Of a DNA stretch of 64,000 nucleotides, positions 1-9,374 are shown in pieces. Source of the DNA: Saccharospirillum alexandrii. Its GTDB lineage: Bacteria > Pseudomonadota > Gammaproteobacteria > Pseudomonadales > Natronospirillaceae. The stretch covers positions 1,356,749-1,420,748 of the forward strand of contig NZ_RCIP01000001.1 of assembly GCF_004000275.1 (NCBI RefSeq), given 5' to 3'. Below the pieces are notes generated by a model that did not search any database, was not told the origin of the DNA, and saw nothing but the letters and a program-made list of their open reading frames with translations. Both the position numbers and the translations under genes were made by a program. Position 1 is the stretch's first letter, and each line of letters opens with the position of its first letter.

Positions 1-763
1 TGACGGCCTGTTCATGACTGTCACCACTGCCTTCATAGACCCCGGTTGTGCTTCTATGGGCAGGGTTGGTCCAGTCGATCAGCTTCCATGTCTTGTCCCC
101 ATCGTTCCAGGGTATCCAGTCTTCGTCCTTTCTTTCCTGATCAGTGACATTTACAAGCCAAAGCTTTAACTGGGTTCTCTGCCCACTGTTTTTGTCTACA
201 TGAATGGCATCAACCGGAAAGCCCTCTCTGCACCCCAATTCGCTCAAATGGTTTCTAAGGTGTTCAGTATAAGACTCCAGGTATTCCACACGGTCATCAT
301 AGGCGCGTTGCTGAGCAGAATTCCCGGGCGGCCTTTCTGCGGCTACTTGTTTGAGCGTTTCCAAATATTTTTCAGTGCGAATCAATTGTTGACTCGGTGT
401 GGGATCAGAGTCGTTTGCGTTTACATTCAGCTCCCTTTGCGCAATCAACTTGGCATATGCCACCGTCTGCCGCTTTGCAATTCTACGAACCTGGCCATTT
501 GGGGATCGGATCGTAAAAATAATCGTATGATCACCTGGGTATGCCCACTCTGCCTGGCTCCAAGCTAGACCACTGGGACCATGAACAACAGTCGATCGAC
601 CTGCTGGCAAGGTACTGAGGTCATTTTCACAACTCCATTGAAACTGGGCTCCCTGTGGAATATTTTCCGGGTGGTCAATATGGGCCTGAAATCTAACATC
701 CGTGCCTACAGGAAGAATATCAGCCTCGGGGAAAGACTCGATAACGACGTTGAAGTTACCCAT
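1..763 (-). CDS. VgrG-linked cargo / candidate T6SS effector, partial (C-terminus beyond window)
   Basis: An open frame starts with ATG at 763, overlaps the end of the preceding vgrG by 8 bases, and stays open to the window edge (about 254 codons visible). The overlap implies translational coupling, the usual position for a VgrG-delivered effector. Residues about 1-95 read like an Ig/PKD-type beta-sandwich with alternating hydrophobics and a conserved-looking WAYPGDHTIIFTI stretch. A charged helical stretch follows at about 115-180, then a Trp-rich segment (DWIPWNDGDKTWKLIDWTNP). No signal peptide is visible. I recognise no catalytic motif, and the toxic domain, if any, should lie in the missing C-terminal part. 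The base composition is clearly lower in GC than the vgrG core, as in other exchanged effector modules. Function is inferred from position only. Confidence 0.75.
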   Translation of the reverse strand, partial: MGNFNVVIESFPEADILPVGTDVRFQAHIDHPENIPQGAQFQWSCENDLSTLPAGRSTVVHGPSGLAWSQAEWAYPGDHTIIFTIRSPNGQVRRIAKRQTVAYAKLIAQRELNVNANDSDPTPSQQLIRTEKYLETLKQVAAERPPGNSAQQRAYDDRVEYLESYTEHLRNHLSELGCREGFPVDAIHVDKNSGQRTQLKLWLVNVTDQERKDEDWIPWNDGDKTWKLIDWTNPAHRSTTGVYEGSGDSHEQAV

Positions 764-3383
764 TTACCTGTATCTCCACTTCCTGAGACTCCATTAGACC
801 TGCAATAACCAGAATGGGGATGAGCACGTCGTGATCACTCTCTCTGGTAAAGGTATTCAGCGCGTCTTCCGCTATATCTCCGTAATATTGGCTATAAACC
901 GACTGAACTTGTTTCATGTCTACCGACACACGTAGCAGGCGGCAGAAATCACTCAAACGGTGGTGCTTTAATGACCACTTTATGTCACCTGCAACGGACT
1001 TGTAGAGCAGATCCTTGTGGTCTGGGTAGGTGAGCTGACCGCCTTCCTGATCCTGTCCACAATTGAGTTCGGCTACCCCGTCCTTATCCGACTTGCCTTC
1101 ATAGCTGCTACCCGATCGGGTCTTAAATACCACTGAAACCTCGGGCAGGGGCATTCCCAGGGGAGATGAGACGTTAATCACCAGTAGTCTGTCTTTCTCT
1201 TCCCTCTCATAGGTGTTCAATGGTTTATCCGTTGGTACGAAGGGTGCTAACTCCAGCCCTCCAATTTCCAAAGGATCGATAACAGTAACTGGACTGGCAC
1301 TCTCCGGTTCATTCCCACCCCCAATGTCATAACTCACCTCGCCATTGAACGTCACACCGCTCTGGGTGCCGTGCAGGGTGATCTTTTTACCGAACAGTTT
1401 GATGTTGCCGGCCGGGTCGATCCTGACGCCGGTGTCGCCCTTGATCAGCACGAGGTCACCGCCGCCGTTGCCCTCGATGGTGATGTCGCCGTTCACCTGG
1501 TGCACCAGAGCGCCATCGTTAACCTGTATCTGGTAGTCGCCGTGCTGGATCTCGGTGGTGCGGTCGCCGCTGCGGATGCGTCGGGTGAGGCGACGTTGTT
1601 GCACCCAGAGGCTGAAGTCGCCTTCGGCGGCCTGGGTTAGATGGAACTGGGCCAGGTGCTGGTGGTCGGCTTCGGCCTGGTGGCGCTGGTGGCCGTCGAT
1701 CTGGCTGTGGCTGTGTTGTTTGACGCTCTGGTTGCGGTTACCGCCGATGCGTTCGTCCAGGTTGCCGATGTCGGTAGTGAGGTTGAGCGTTTTGCCGGCG
1801 CGGAGCCTCAGACCGCCGAACTGGGCGGCGAGCTTGATGTAATGCTCGGTGCCGGCGGCGTTCAGGGCCAGCAGGGTTTGCTGATCGAAGCTGTGCAGGG
1901 CGATGGCTTCGGCGTCGAGGCTGTCGTCGAAGCGCAGTTCGTTTTGGCCTGGGGTGACCAGACGCGATTGCTGGGCGTTGTCCCGGGTGACGGGGCCGAT
2001 CTGGTGGCGGCTGGGGATGACGCCGAGGATCATCGCCCGGGCCGGGTCGTTGTTGAGGCAGGTAATCAGCACCGTGGTGCGGTTCAGCAGCGGGAAGTGC
2101 CAGCCGGTGGTGATGCCATCCTGTTCCGGGCTGGCGTAGGGGGCGAGCCGTTCGGTTAACGGGCTGGCCTGGGCGTGGGTGGCGGCCTCGTAGGGCTGGC
2201 GGGCGCCATAGGCTTCATCGGCGTCGAGCCGGAAGTAGTAGCGGCCGTCGCGGCCGAGTTCGGCGTGGTCGTAGCGGCTTTCGATGCGGGCCGGGAACAT
2301 GGGCGGCAGCGCCGGAGGTTTGATCAGCTCCGGTCGAACCGGGTCGTTGCGGGGGATCAGCGTCGCGCTGTTGCGGTAGGCCAGGCCTGCGCCGTCGGCC
2401 TCGGCGGTGTGCTCGACGGTGAGAATACGGAAATCGCCCCGGGTGCCGCCACCCAGGGTGCCGGTGGGCAGGCTGCGCGCGTCCAGTGGTAAACAATAGC
2501 CAGCGGTCAGCAGCGGCAGGTGGCTGCTGATGCTGAGGGTGTAGCGGGTGGCGTCGCGGCGCTGCTGTTCATAGAGGGCCCGGGTTTCGGCGGCGTCTCG
2601 CCCGAGCGGTGGGTCGAACGTCTGGTGGTTGGCCTGATCGATGGTTAACTCGGTCATGCCTCTGTGGCTCGCGTTACCGGCCCCCCGGTGCGCCTCACTG
2701 ACCGAGCGGGCGATGCGGCTGGGTTGCCAGCGCCAGTGGCCTTTGGCATCGGTGATGCGGTTCAGGGCGTCGCCCGGGGCGAGGCCAGAGACGGCGCTGG
2801 CCCATTCGATGTCAGGCAGGTAGGGGGTGAAGTCGGGGTTGTTGCGGATCACCAGGGTCTCGTGGTCTTGCCCGGGTGGGTGCTCGAACCAGTAGTTGGC
2901 GCCCACCTCGGCGAGCAGCCGTTGCAGGCACTGTAGATTGGTCTCCTGAGCTTGCAGAAAGGGGCCATCGGGTGCGGGGCCGGGCTCGATAATCAGGTCG
3001 AGTTCCTGGGGCTGGTAGCCCATGCTGGCGAGCAGGTGTTTCAGCACCTGTTCCCGGGTCTGGTCCATCATCAGGCGGGTGCGCGGTTGCAGGGTGCCCT
3101 GGTGCAGTTTACTGGCCAGGCGAAGCTCGGCGCGGTCGTTGCCGTCTGAAATCAGTTCCAGTTGCTGCACCTGCAGATGAAACCAGCGGCTGCGCCCGTC
3201 GATCAGTTGCAGCTCGACCGAGGCGGGCAGGTTCAGCAGTTCGGTGCCGGGCAGTGGCAGCGGTGTTGGGCAGGTGACTTTGAGGTAGCAGGGCCGGTTG
3301 AGTGCTTCGCGACCGGTCAGGGCCAGAATGGGCAGGCGGTAGCCGGCCAGGTGCAGATGGCCTGTCGTCTGTTGTGTTGCCAT
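756..3383 (-). CDS. vgrG1: T6SS spike protein VgrG with C-terminal extension
   Basis: TssI/VgrG forms the trimeric needle tip of the type VI machine. The 875 residues follow the family order: gp27-like hub (about 1-380), gp5-type OB fold (about 395-480, with GWHFPLLNRTTVLITCLNNDP), then the repeated beta-helix of the needle (to about 690). Beyond residue about 720 lies a 150-residue extension that begins LLVINVSSPLGMPLPEVSV and resembles a carboxypeptidase-regulatory / transthyretin-like fold, the kind of domain that docks cargo in other VgrGs. It ends with a helical part. The start is ATG preceded by GAAGGA. The core is much richer in GC than the extension, with the change near position 1370, so the gene looks mosaic. 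It lies 61 bp downstream of vgrG2 and overlaps the cargo gene. Confidence 0.95.
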   Translation of the reverse strand: MATQQTTGHLHLAGYRLPILALTGREALNRPCYLKVTCPTPLPLPGTELLNLPASVELQLIDGRSRWFHLQVQQLELISDGNDRAELRLASKLHQGTLQPRTRLMMDQTREQVLKHLLASMGYQPQELDLIIEPGPAPDGPFLQAQETNLQCLQRLLAEVGANYWFEHPPGQDHETLVIRNNPDFTPYLPDIEWASAVSGLAPGDALNRITDAKGHWRWQPSRIARSVSEAHRGAGNASHRGMTELTIDQANHQTFDPPLGRDAAETRALYEQQRRDATRYTLSISSHLPLLTAGYCLPLDARSLPTGTLGGGTRGDFRILTVEHTAEADGAGLAYRNSATLIPRNDPVRPELIKPPALPPMFPARIESRYDHAELGRDGRYYFRLDADEAYGARQPYEAATHAQASPLTERLAPYASPEQDGITTGWHFPLLNRTTVLITCLNNDPARAMILGVIPSRHQIGPVTRDNAQQSRLVTPGQNELRFDDSLDAEAIALHSFDQQTLLALNAAGTEHYIKLAAQFGGLRLRAGKTLNLTTDIGNLDERIGGNRNQSVKQHSHSQIDGHQRHQAEADHQHLAQFHLTQAAEGDFSLWVQQRRLTRRIRSGDRTTEIQHGDYQIQVNDGALVHQVNGDITIEGNGGGDLVLIKGDTGVRIDPAGNIKLFGKKITLHGTQSGVTFNGEVSYDIGGGNEPESASPVTVIDPLEIGGLELAPFVPTDKPLNTYEREEKDRLLVINVSSPLGMPLPEVSVVFKTRSGSSYEGKSDKDGVAELNCGQDQEGGQLTYPDHKDLLYKSVAGDIKWSLKHHRLSDFCRLLRVSVDMKQVQSVYSQYYGDIAEDALNTFTRESDHDVLIPILVIAGLMESQEVEIQVNG

Positions 3384-3444
3384 GTTCAGTATCCTTCTAA
3401 ATTCAGCGTTTTGTACGGGTCACCCGCCATGTCCTTTGGTCACG

Positions 3445-5496
3445 TTAATTGTTGCTGACCGTACCGCCTTTTATCGCAATGGTGTCTGCCGTTATTTCTA
3501 CCGCTGGCCCTGCTAAAGTCAGATTGCCGCTGCTGTCTATTTGCAGCGTACCGTCGCTTTGCTTCAGGGTAATCGCTCCGGAACCCACGCCGTTCAGGGT
3601 AATGTCCCGGGCGGCTTCTACAGTCAAACTGCCATTCTGGACCTGAAGCTGGTAGTTGCCGGCGTCGACTTGTTCCGACAGGCCATCCCCTACTTGCCAG
3701 TGCATGCCAGCACCACTGGTGAGGGTGATGTCGCCCTCACTGGATTGCCAGCGAATAGCGCCCGTTGCGCTGTACTCAATGTCTTTAGCCGATTCAACCC
3801 GGATAGTGCCTTCCTGGGTTTGTAAGGACTGGTCGCCCTTGACATGAACATTGTGGTTGGCGCCGACGGTTGTGATCTGATCGGTACCGGATTCCAGCGT
3901 CATTGATTTGCCCGCAAACACAAAGGCATCACCCTCAAGGGTTTCGAGCGTGACCTTGTGGTTATCTTGCTCGGCGCTCAATGTCAGATGGTTTTTGGCG
4001 TCCGGGGTTGCCAGTTCGATGCGTTCTTGTTGCGGGGTGTCATCCAGCAGAAAACGATGACCGGACCGTGTTTGTATCAGGTTCTGACGGGCGTTGGCAT
4101 CGGTAACCGGATTGACCGCGTTTCGGTTATAGAGCGCACCGACAATGATCGGCCGATCCAGGTCCCCATTTTCAAAATTGATGTTTACTTCAGTGCCCCT
4201 GGCCAACGGGAAATGCATGCCATGGTCTTCGCCGCCCAGGGTTTGCATTAACCGGGTGGGTGGGCTGGCCGGGCCGTCAGCTTCGCCGCGCTGATCAAAA
4301 GGTAAGCGCACGCGGTACATGCCACGCTCATCAACTTCTTCATCAATGCAGCCGGTGAAGCTGGTAAATACCGGTGCGCGACGCTGGTACTCGGGCACAT
4401 AGGGAATGGCCAACGGAATTACCGTCAGCTTGCAGAGGTAGCCGTTGTCTTTACCGCCCAGTCCATTACCGGCGGCCGCACGCTGGGACCCACTCTGATC
4501 AACACCAAGTATGCGGTAGCGCCCACTGTCGGTGGGGTGATCCACCAGTTCCAGCAGCATGCCCGGCTGCACCGCTCTTACCGTAGTATGCAGGCACAGC
4601 GTTTCCGCCTGCCAGGTATGCACGGCGGCCATGCGTTCGGCCAGCGCCTGCAACCGTTCAGGGTCCATTTCATTGGGTGCCCAGTGGTGTGCCTCGCCCT
4701 GTGCTGTGGCGACGGGCACCGTTACAGCTGCGCTCAGGTCAGTAGTACCCCAGGGGTCAATGTCCGACACTACGACATCGGCGGGTGACTGACGGAAGAT
4801 CCGGCTCACGGCACTGACGTGCTCGTCGTCTTTGGCGGCACCGGCATTGGCTGCGAAACGCAGGGTGATGTCGGTCTCTGCATGGGGCAAGCGGGTAATG
4901 TCATCCGCCAGTTGGATGGTGGTTTCACTGTCGCCGGGTGAAAGATGAATAAAGATCCCTTCCCGGGCCAGAATGCGAGTAACGAAGTCGTAATCGGTTT
5001 CTTCGTACTGAATCATCATCGCCCTGGGCTCATCGAACTCGCTCAAAACATCAACGGTAGACCAGGCACCCAGGCGCTCTTCCAGAATGTCACGCGCTAC
5101 GCTGAGTGCACTGCGATCAACAAATACCCGGTTATGCTGAGAGCGTTTCAAAGGGGAAAGCACTGACGCCAGGGTGATGTTCAACCCGCTGTAGTCACCG
5201 TTGCCATCGGCATTGGCGGTATCGATGATCAGGCAGTGCAAGGGCATCAGGCCGCTGGCCGACATGATTGACAGCGTTGCATGCTCACCCACCAGTTCGT
5301 CGCTTGCTATGCGGTGTCGCAACAGCACCTTAACCTGGATGCGGTAATCCTGGTGCAGGCTCCAATGCTCTATCTGCATCGACTCTACCAAACAGGTATC
5401 GTCTGGCAGGTCGGCCAGTTTGAAGAAGAACTGGCTTTCATCGGCCAGTCCAACTGATCGCATGGCCCGATTGATTCCGGCAATGGACAATGTCAT
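3445..5496 (-). CDS. vgrG2: T6SS spike protein VgrG, second copy
   Basis: A VgrG of 683 residues, close to the unextended family length. The hub domain starts MTLSIAGINRAMRSVG, the OB fold lies around residues 390-460 (VRLPFDQRGEADGPASPPTRLMQ, partial view of the motif), and the rest is needle repeats (GANHNVHVKGDQSL, LTLAGPAVEITAD) ending at ITADTIAIKGGTVSNN without an effector extension. An in-frame codon 18 bases upstream is possible, but GGAGAG sits seven bases before the ATG at 5496, so I prefer that start. It is weakly similar in sequence to vgrG1 and has the base composition of the neighbouring tss genes, which suggests it is the resident spike and vgrG1 the later arrival. It may assemble as a homotrimer or mix with vgrG1. 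Confidence 0.95.
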   Translation of the reverse strand: MTLSIAGINRAMRSVGLADESQFFFKLADLPDDTCLVESMQIEHWSLHQDYRIQVKVLLRHRIASDELVGEHATLSIMSASGLMPLHCLIIDTANADGNGDYSGLNITLASVLSPLKRSQHNRVFVDRSALSVARDILEERLGAWSTVDVLSEFDEPRAMMIQYEETDYDFVTRILAREGIFIHLSPGDSETTIQLADDITRLPHAETDITLRFAANAGAAKDDEHVSAVSRIFRQSPADVVVSDIDPWGTTDLSAAVTVPVATAQGEAHHWAPNEMDPERLQALAERMAAVHTWQAETLCLHTTVRAVQPGMLLELVDHPTDSGRYRILGVDQSGSQRAAAGNGLGGKDNGYLCKLTVIPLAIPYVPEYQRRAPVFTSFTGCIDEEVDERGMYRVRLPFDQRGEADGPASPPTRLMQTLGGEDHGMHFPLARGTEVNINFENGDLDRPIIVGALYNRNAVNPVTDANARQNLIQTRSGHRFLLDDTPQQERIELATPDAKNHLTLSAEQDNHKVTLETLEGDAFVFAGKSMTLESGTDQITTVGANHNVHVKGDQSLQTQEGTIRVESAKDIEYSATGAIRWQSSEGDITLTSGAGMHWQVGDGLSEQVDAGNYQLQVQNGSLTVEAARDITLNGVGSGAITLKQSDGTLQIDSSGNLTLAGPAVEITADTIAIKGGTVSNN

Positions 5497-5536
5497 GTGT
5501 CTCTCCTTGGTCATATCCAGGCGCTGGCCACTAGGC

Positions 5537-8323
5537 TCAGGCGCTCTTCAATTCAGCATCGGGTTGGCGATCGAGAAAAATAAAGCTCAGCTGTTGCTGC
5601 TCATCCAAATCCAGTTGCAGGATGTCGGGCAGGTCTCCCTCGGCAAGGTAGTGCAGCAACTGGTTGGCAATGCCCGGCATCAGTTGCTGGTCGATAACGC
5701 GGTTAACCAGGCGTGCGCCAGAGTCACTGACCCGGCACATGGAAACCAGCCGGTCCATCGCCTGACGGTCACACCTGAGTTCAATGCGGTATTCAGTTTG
5801 CAAGCGCTCGGCCAGTTGGTCGAGCCGCTGCTGAATAATGCCCGCCAGTGCGGCTTCATCGAGCGCGGCAAAGGGCACAATTTGCATGCGGGCTACCAGG
5901 GCTGGCGCAAAGTGCGCGGTGATGGCCGGTTGCACCAGTGTCGTCAGCTCCTGAACGGTTGGCGGTGGCATTAATACCGGTTCGGCAGATTCTGGTTGAG
6001 TGTTAGCCGTATCGGCGGTCTGATCAGTTGGCACCTCATCAGCGGCTAGCGCGTCATCAACGACCGGATTTTCCTCCGGGCTTTCCAGCGCGGCCGTGCA
6101 ACGCCACTGAATATCGTCGGCACCCAAATTCGAGGTCATCAGAACAATGGTGTTTTTAAAGTCGATTTCCCGGCCTTCACCATCGCGCATGAAACCACGG
6201 TCAAACACCTGGTAAAACAGGTTCATGACGTCGACGTGAGCTTTTTCGACTTCATCCAGCAGCACAACGGAATACGGTTTCTGTCGAACGGCTTCGCTCA
6301 ACACACCGCCCTTGCCATAGCCAACATAACCCGGAGGTGAGCCCTTCAACTGAGATACGGTATGGGCTTCCTGGTATTCGCTCATATTGATGGTGATCAG
6401 TGAGCGGTCACTACCAAACAAGTGGGCTGCGATCTGCCGGGCGGTTTCGGTTTTACCAACGCCACTGGGGCCCGCCAGCAGGAATACACCCTGAGGCCCC
6501 TGCCCTGAACGCAGGCCTGCCTTGCTGGATCGCAGGGCCTGGCCGATGACGGCCAGTGCACCGTCCTGTCCGACAAGGTGCTGGCCCAGTGCTTTTTCAA
6601 AGTTCAACAACGCATGCAGTTCATCGTTCACCATGCTGCCCACCGGAATGCCGGTCCAGTCGGCGATGACATCGGCAATGGCAGTGCCATTCACTTCGGG
6701 CTGAACCAGTGGCCGGCCCTGTTGCAGTTGGGCCAGGGTTTCACGATGTACCCGGCTCTGTTCGAGCAAAACACCGACATCGTCTTCTTTTTCTGCGCCG
6801 CGCAAGGCATGGCCGGCCGACTGAATATGCCGGACCAGTTCGGACTGAACGGCCCAGTCCTGCTCTGCCTCGCCTGCCTGCTCCAGTGAATCGGCAAGTT
6901 CGGATTTCAATTGCTCCAGCACGTCGGTGTTCACGCCCAGCCCCTGGCGTTGTTCTGCATCCAGCGCGCGAAGCCGGTCTTCAAGATACCCGATGCGCGA
7001 CTGCAACCCTTCCAGTTGCTGGGGTTTCAGGCTTTGGCTCATAGTGACGCGGGCGCTCGCCGTGTCGATCAGGTCGATGGCTTTATCGGGCAGGAAGCGC
7101 CCGGTGATATAGCGGTCTGAAAGAGTAACCGCAGCGGCGATGGCTTCGTCGGTAATCTGGACGCCATGATGGTCCTGATAGCGCTGCTTCAAGCCAGACA
7201 ACATGTGCATGGCGGCCTCCAGTGTCGGCTCTTCTACTTTTACCATCTGGAAGCGACGCTCCAGTGCCGGGTCGCGCTCGAAGTACTGTTTGTACTCACT
7301 CCAGGTCGTTGCCGCTATGGTGCGCAGTTCACCTCTGGCCAGCGCCGGTTTCAACAGGTTGGCTGCGTCGCTCATGCCGGCTTCTCCACCCGCGCCAATC
7401 AGCGTATGGGCTTCATCAATAAACAGCATGACCGGTGATTCAGCATCTCTTACTTCTTCAATAACGGCTTTCAGTCGTCGTTCAAACTCGCCTTTTACAC
7501 CCGCCCCGGCTTGCAGCAAGCCCAGGTCGAGCACACAAATACGAATACCGCTCAGGTGCTCGGGCACCTCACCGGCGACAACGCGTTGCGCTAGCCCTTC
7601 AACGATGGCGGTTTTACCAACGCCCGGCTCACCCACCAGGATGGGGTTGTTTTTACGGCGACGGCACAGAATATCGATCGCCATGCGAATCTCTTCGTGG
7701 CGCCCGCTGATTGGGTCCATCCCCCCTGCCCGTGCTTTTTCGGTCAGGTCTTCGGTGAACTGATCGAGCGCTGATGGTCCGGCTGCACTGCCCGGTGCTG
7801 TAGCTCGGCTGGTCCCGGTAGCGCCAGCACCAAACCCCGTTGACGATTCACTGGACTCGCGCGCAAGATCTGCGAAATTTTGATGCACGGCATCGAACGA
7901 TATGGATTCCAGCGGCGCATAGCACTGATCGTGCTCCCACACTCCGGACAACTGGGCAAAGGCTTCCAATATGCCAGCCGAGTCGATGGCTTCCGGCGTG
8001 TAATGCAAACTGCTCAGGACAAAGGCTTTCTCGAGCACTTCAAACAAGGCCATCGACAAGGCTGGCTTGCCTTCGTGATGCGTACGCAGGCTGTTAAGAT
8101 GTTCGATGACGTTATGCCAGAGCGCATCCTGATCGACATTGAAAACCGACAAAATGACATCGAGATGCCCTCGCTGCCCTTCTTCAAGTAATTTGAGCAG
8201 AAAATGCTCGGGGCGAATTTCCCGGTGGCCCCGACTGGCGGCAAAACCGGCGGCGGCTTCCAGCGCCAGGCCACAATGCGGGGTTAGCTTGTCGACCAGT
8301 ACTCGTAGTGTTCGATTGTCCAT
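5537..8323 (-). CDS. clpV: T6SS sheath-disassembly AAA+ ATPase ClpV (TssH)
   Basis: ClpV unfolds the contracted TssB/TssC sheath for recycling. The 928 residues show the ClpB-like order: an N domain (about 1-160) that binds TssC, a first AAA+ module with Walker A GEPGVGKT (about residue 230) and Walker B VMLFIDEAH, a short coiled-coil middle domain, a second AAA+ module with Walker A GPSGVGKT and Walker B VVLLDEVEKAH, and a C-terminal small domain. An acidic, low-complexity insert (residues about 735-785, rich in Glu, Asp, Thr and Pro) lies within the second module. The start is ATG with GGGAG upstream. It sits between tssG and vgrG2, as in many loci. Confidence 0.97.
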   Translation of the reverse strand: MDNRTLRVLVDKLTPHCGLALEAAAGFAASRGHREIRPEHFLLKLLEEGQRGHLDVILSVFNVDQDALWHNVIEHLNSLRTHHEGKPALSMALFEVLEKAFVLSSLHYTPEAIDSAGILEAFAQLSGVWEHDQCYAPLESISFDAVHQNFADLARESSESSTGFGAGATGTSRATAPGSAAGPSALDQFTEDLTEKARAGGMDPISGRHEEIRMAIDILCRRRKNNPILVGEPGVGKTAIVEGLAQRVVAGEVPEHLSGIRICVLDLGLLQAGAGVKGEFERRLKAVIEEVRDAESPVMLFIDEAHTLIGAGGEAGMSDAANLLKPALARGELRTIAATTWSEYKQYFERDPALERRFQMVKVEEPTLEAAMHMLSGLKQRYQDHHGVQITDEAIAAAVTLSDRYITGRFLPDKAIDLIDTASARVTMSQSLKPQQLEGLQSRIGYLEDRLRALDAEQRQGLGVNTDVLEQLKSELADSLEQAGEAEQDWAVQSELVRHIQSAGHALRGAEKEDDVGVLLEQSRVHRETLAQLQQGRPLVQPEVNGTAIADVIADWTGIPVGSMVNDELHALLNFEKALGQHLVGQDGALAVIGQALRSSKAGLRSGQGPQGVFLLAGPSGVGKTETARQIAAHLFGSDRSLITINMSEYQEAHTVSQLKGSPPGYVGYGKGGVLSEAVRQKPYSVVLLDEVEKAHVDVMNLFYQVFDRGFMRDGEGREIDFKNTIVLMTSNLGADDIQWRCTAALESPEENPVVDDALAADEVPTDQTADTANTQPESAEPVLMPPPTVQELTTLVQPAITAHFAPALVARMQIVPFAALDEAALAGIIQQRLDQLAERLQTEYRIELRCDRQAMDRLVSMCRVSDSGARLVNRVIDQQLMPGIANQLLHYLAEGDLPDILQLDLDEQQQLSFIFLDRQPDAELKSA

Positions 8324-8381
8324 GCGATGTTCTCCCTACCTGCATTCGATCTCGTTGATTCGGTTAATAACTAACGGGCCA

Positions 8382-9374
8382 TCAGGCCACTTGTGATAAT
8401 GGGTTAGTCGACTCCACACCGGCTTGCTTGTATTGCTGGCTGGTGAATACCAGCGTGCAATCGGTACTGACGGCCTCCCCCAATACCAGGGCCTGGCCAA
8501 GCCGCACCGGAGAGGACCCCAGTTGCATGGGCACCCGCTCACTGGCCGGAAGGCGAATGTGCACATCGTAGCCAACGCCTGAGGGTAAATACTGATCGAG
8601 CAGATCATTCAGGCGTTGGCCGAGCTCCCCGCCCGGGTTCAGGGCAGCGCCTTGCTCGGCATTGACTTCACCGGTCTGTACCCGAACATGCCGCCCCATC
8701 ACACTCATGGTTTGCCCGAGCAGAGTGTCGCGCCCCAGGGCCTGGCTGCCGTCGAGCGACATTACCTGGTCAACTCGTACCTGCGTCAGTACCTGGGTAT
8801 CGATATCGAGTTCCGGCAGCGACAAGGCCGTTTGCAAGACCGACTCAACCCCCGCCGCACTTCGGCACTGGGCCGCGAGCGCGCCGGGTAACCCGGACGA
8901 CAGCTGGTGCCGACGATGGTAACCCCCCAGCAGGGCACTGCTGGTTCGCTGCAACAGATTCTGATCGCCAACCTGCTGCAGCAATTCAAACTTGCGCCAC
9001 CCCTGATGCAGCAGCCAGTAAGCCTGGTTATTGAACACATCCAGAAACGCCTGAATTCTCTGACCCGCGTCATCCTGATGAGTCACATCTTCCAGGAAAT
9101 ACTGGGGCAAAGGCGCATCGACGCCGTAAAAGCCAAAAAAGGTAGTTTCTATCTCAACGCCATTGCCGGGCAGACGATTGACGCGACGCACATCGGAGGC
9201 AGGAAAGGAAAGCCAGTCGGACGGACGCAACCGTAACCAGTCCGGGCGGGCGACCGCGGCCGACTCGCCCCGAGCCGCCAATACCGCTTCCACCAACTGA
9301 TGGAAGTGGAACCGGGTAGCCTGCTCAACGAGCGTATTTACAGCGTTGCCCGTTGGCCCATGGTTGGTTTCCAT
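8382..9374 (-). CDS. tssG: T6SS baseplate protein TssG
   Basis: TssG (ImpH/VasB family) forms the baseplate wedge with TssF, TssE and TssK. The 330 residues include the family-like VNRLPGNGVEIETTFFGFYGVDAPLPQ segment early on (shown in two parts: VNRLPGNGVEIETT, FFGFYGVDAPLPQ) and the late GVGYDVHIRLPASERVPMQL region. An in-frame GTG lies six bases upstream, but AGGAG is placed correctly for the ATG at 9374. The gene overlaps tssF by 37 bases, so the two are translationally coupled, which suits proteins made for a fixed TssF2-TssG1 complex. It is followed by clpV after 58 bp. Confidence 0.95.
   Translation of the reverse strand: METNHGPTGNAVNTLVEQATRFHFHQLVEAVLAARGESAAVARPDWLRLRPSDWLSFPASDVRRVNRLPGNGVEIETTFFGFYGVDAPLPQYFLEDVTHQDDAGQRIQAFLDVFNNQAYWLLHQGWRKFELLQQVGDQNLLQRTSSALLGGYHRRHQLSSGLPGALAAQCRSAAGVESVLQTALSLPELDIDTQVLTQVRVDQVMSLDGSQALGRDTLLGQTMSVMGRHVRVQTGEVNAEQGAALNPGGELGQRLNDLLDQYLPSGVGYDVHIRLPASERVPMQLGSSPVRLGQALVLGEAVSTDCTLVFTSQQYKQAGVESTNPLSQVA

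Noticed and set aside
1641-2159. Long plus-strand open frame within vgrG1
   Set aside because: It is antisense to a conserved gene in GC-rich DNA, has a Val/Gly/Ala-biased composition and no clear Shine-Dalgarno sequence; it is a shadow of the vgrG reading frame.
7203-7763. Plus-strand open frame of 186 codons within clpV
   Set aside because: Antisense to the conserved first AAA+ module; composition is Ser/Arg-rich as expected of a shadow frame.
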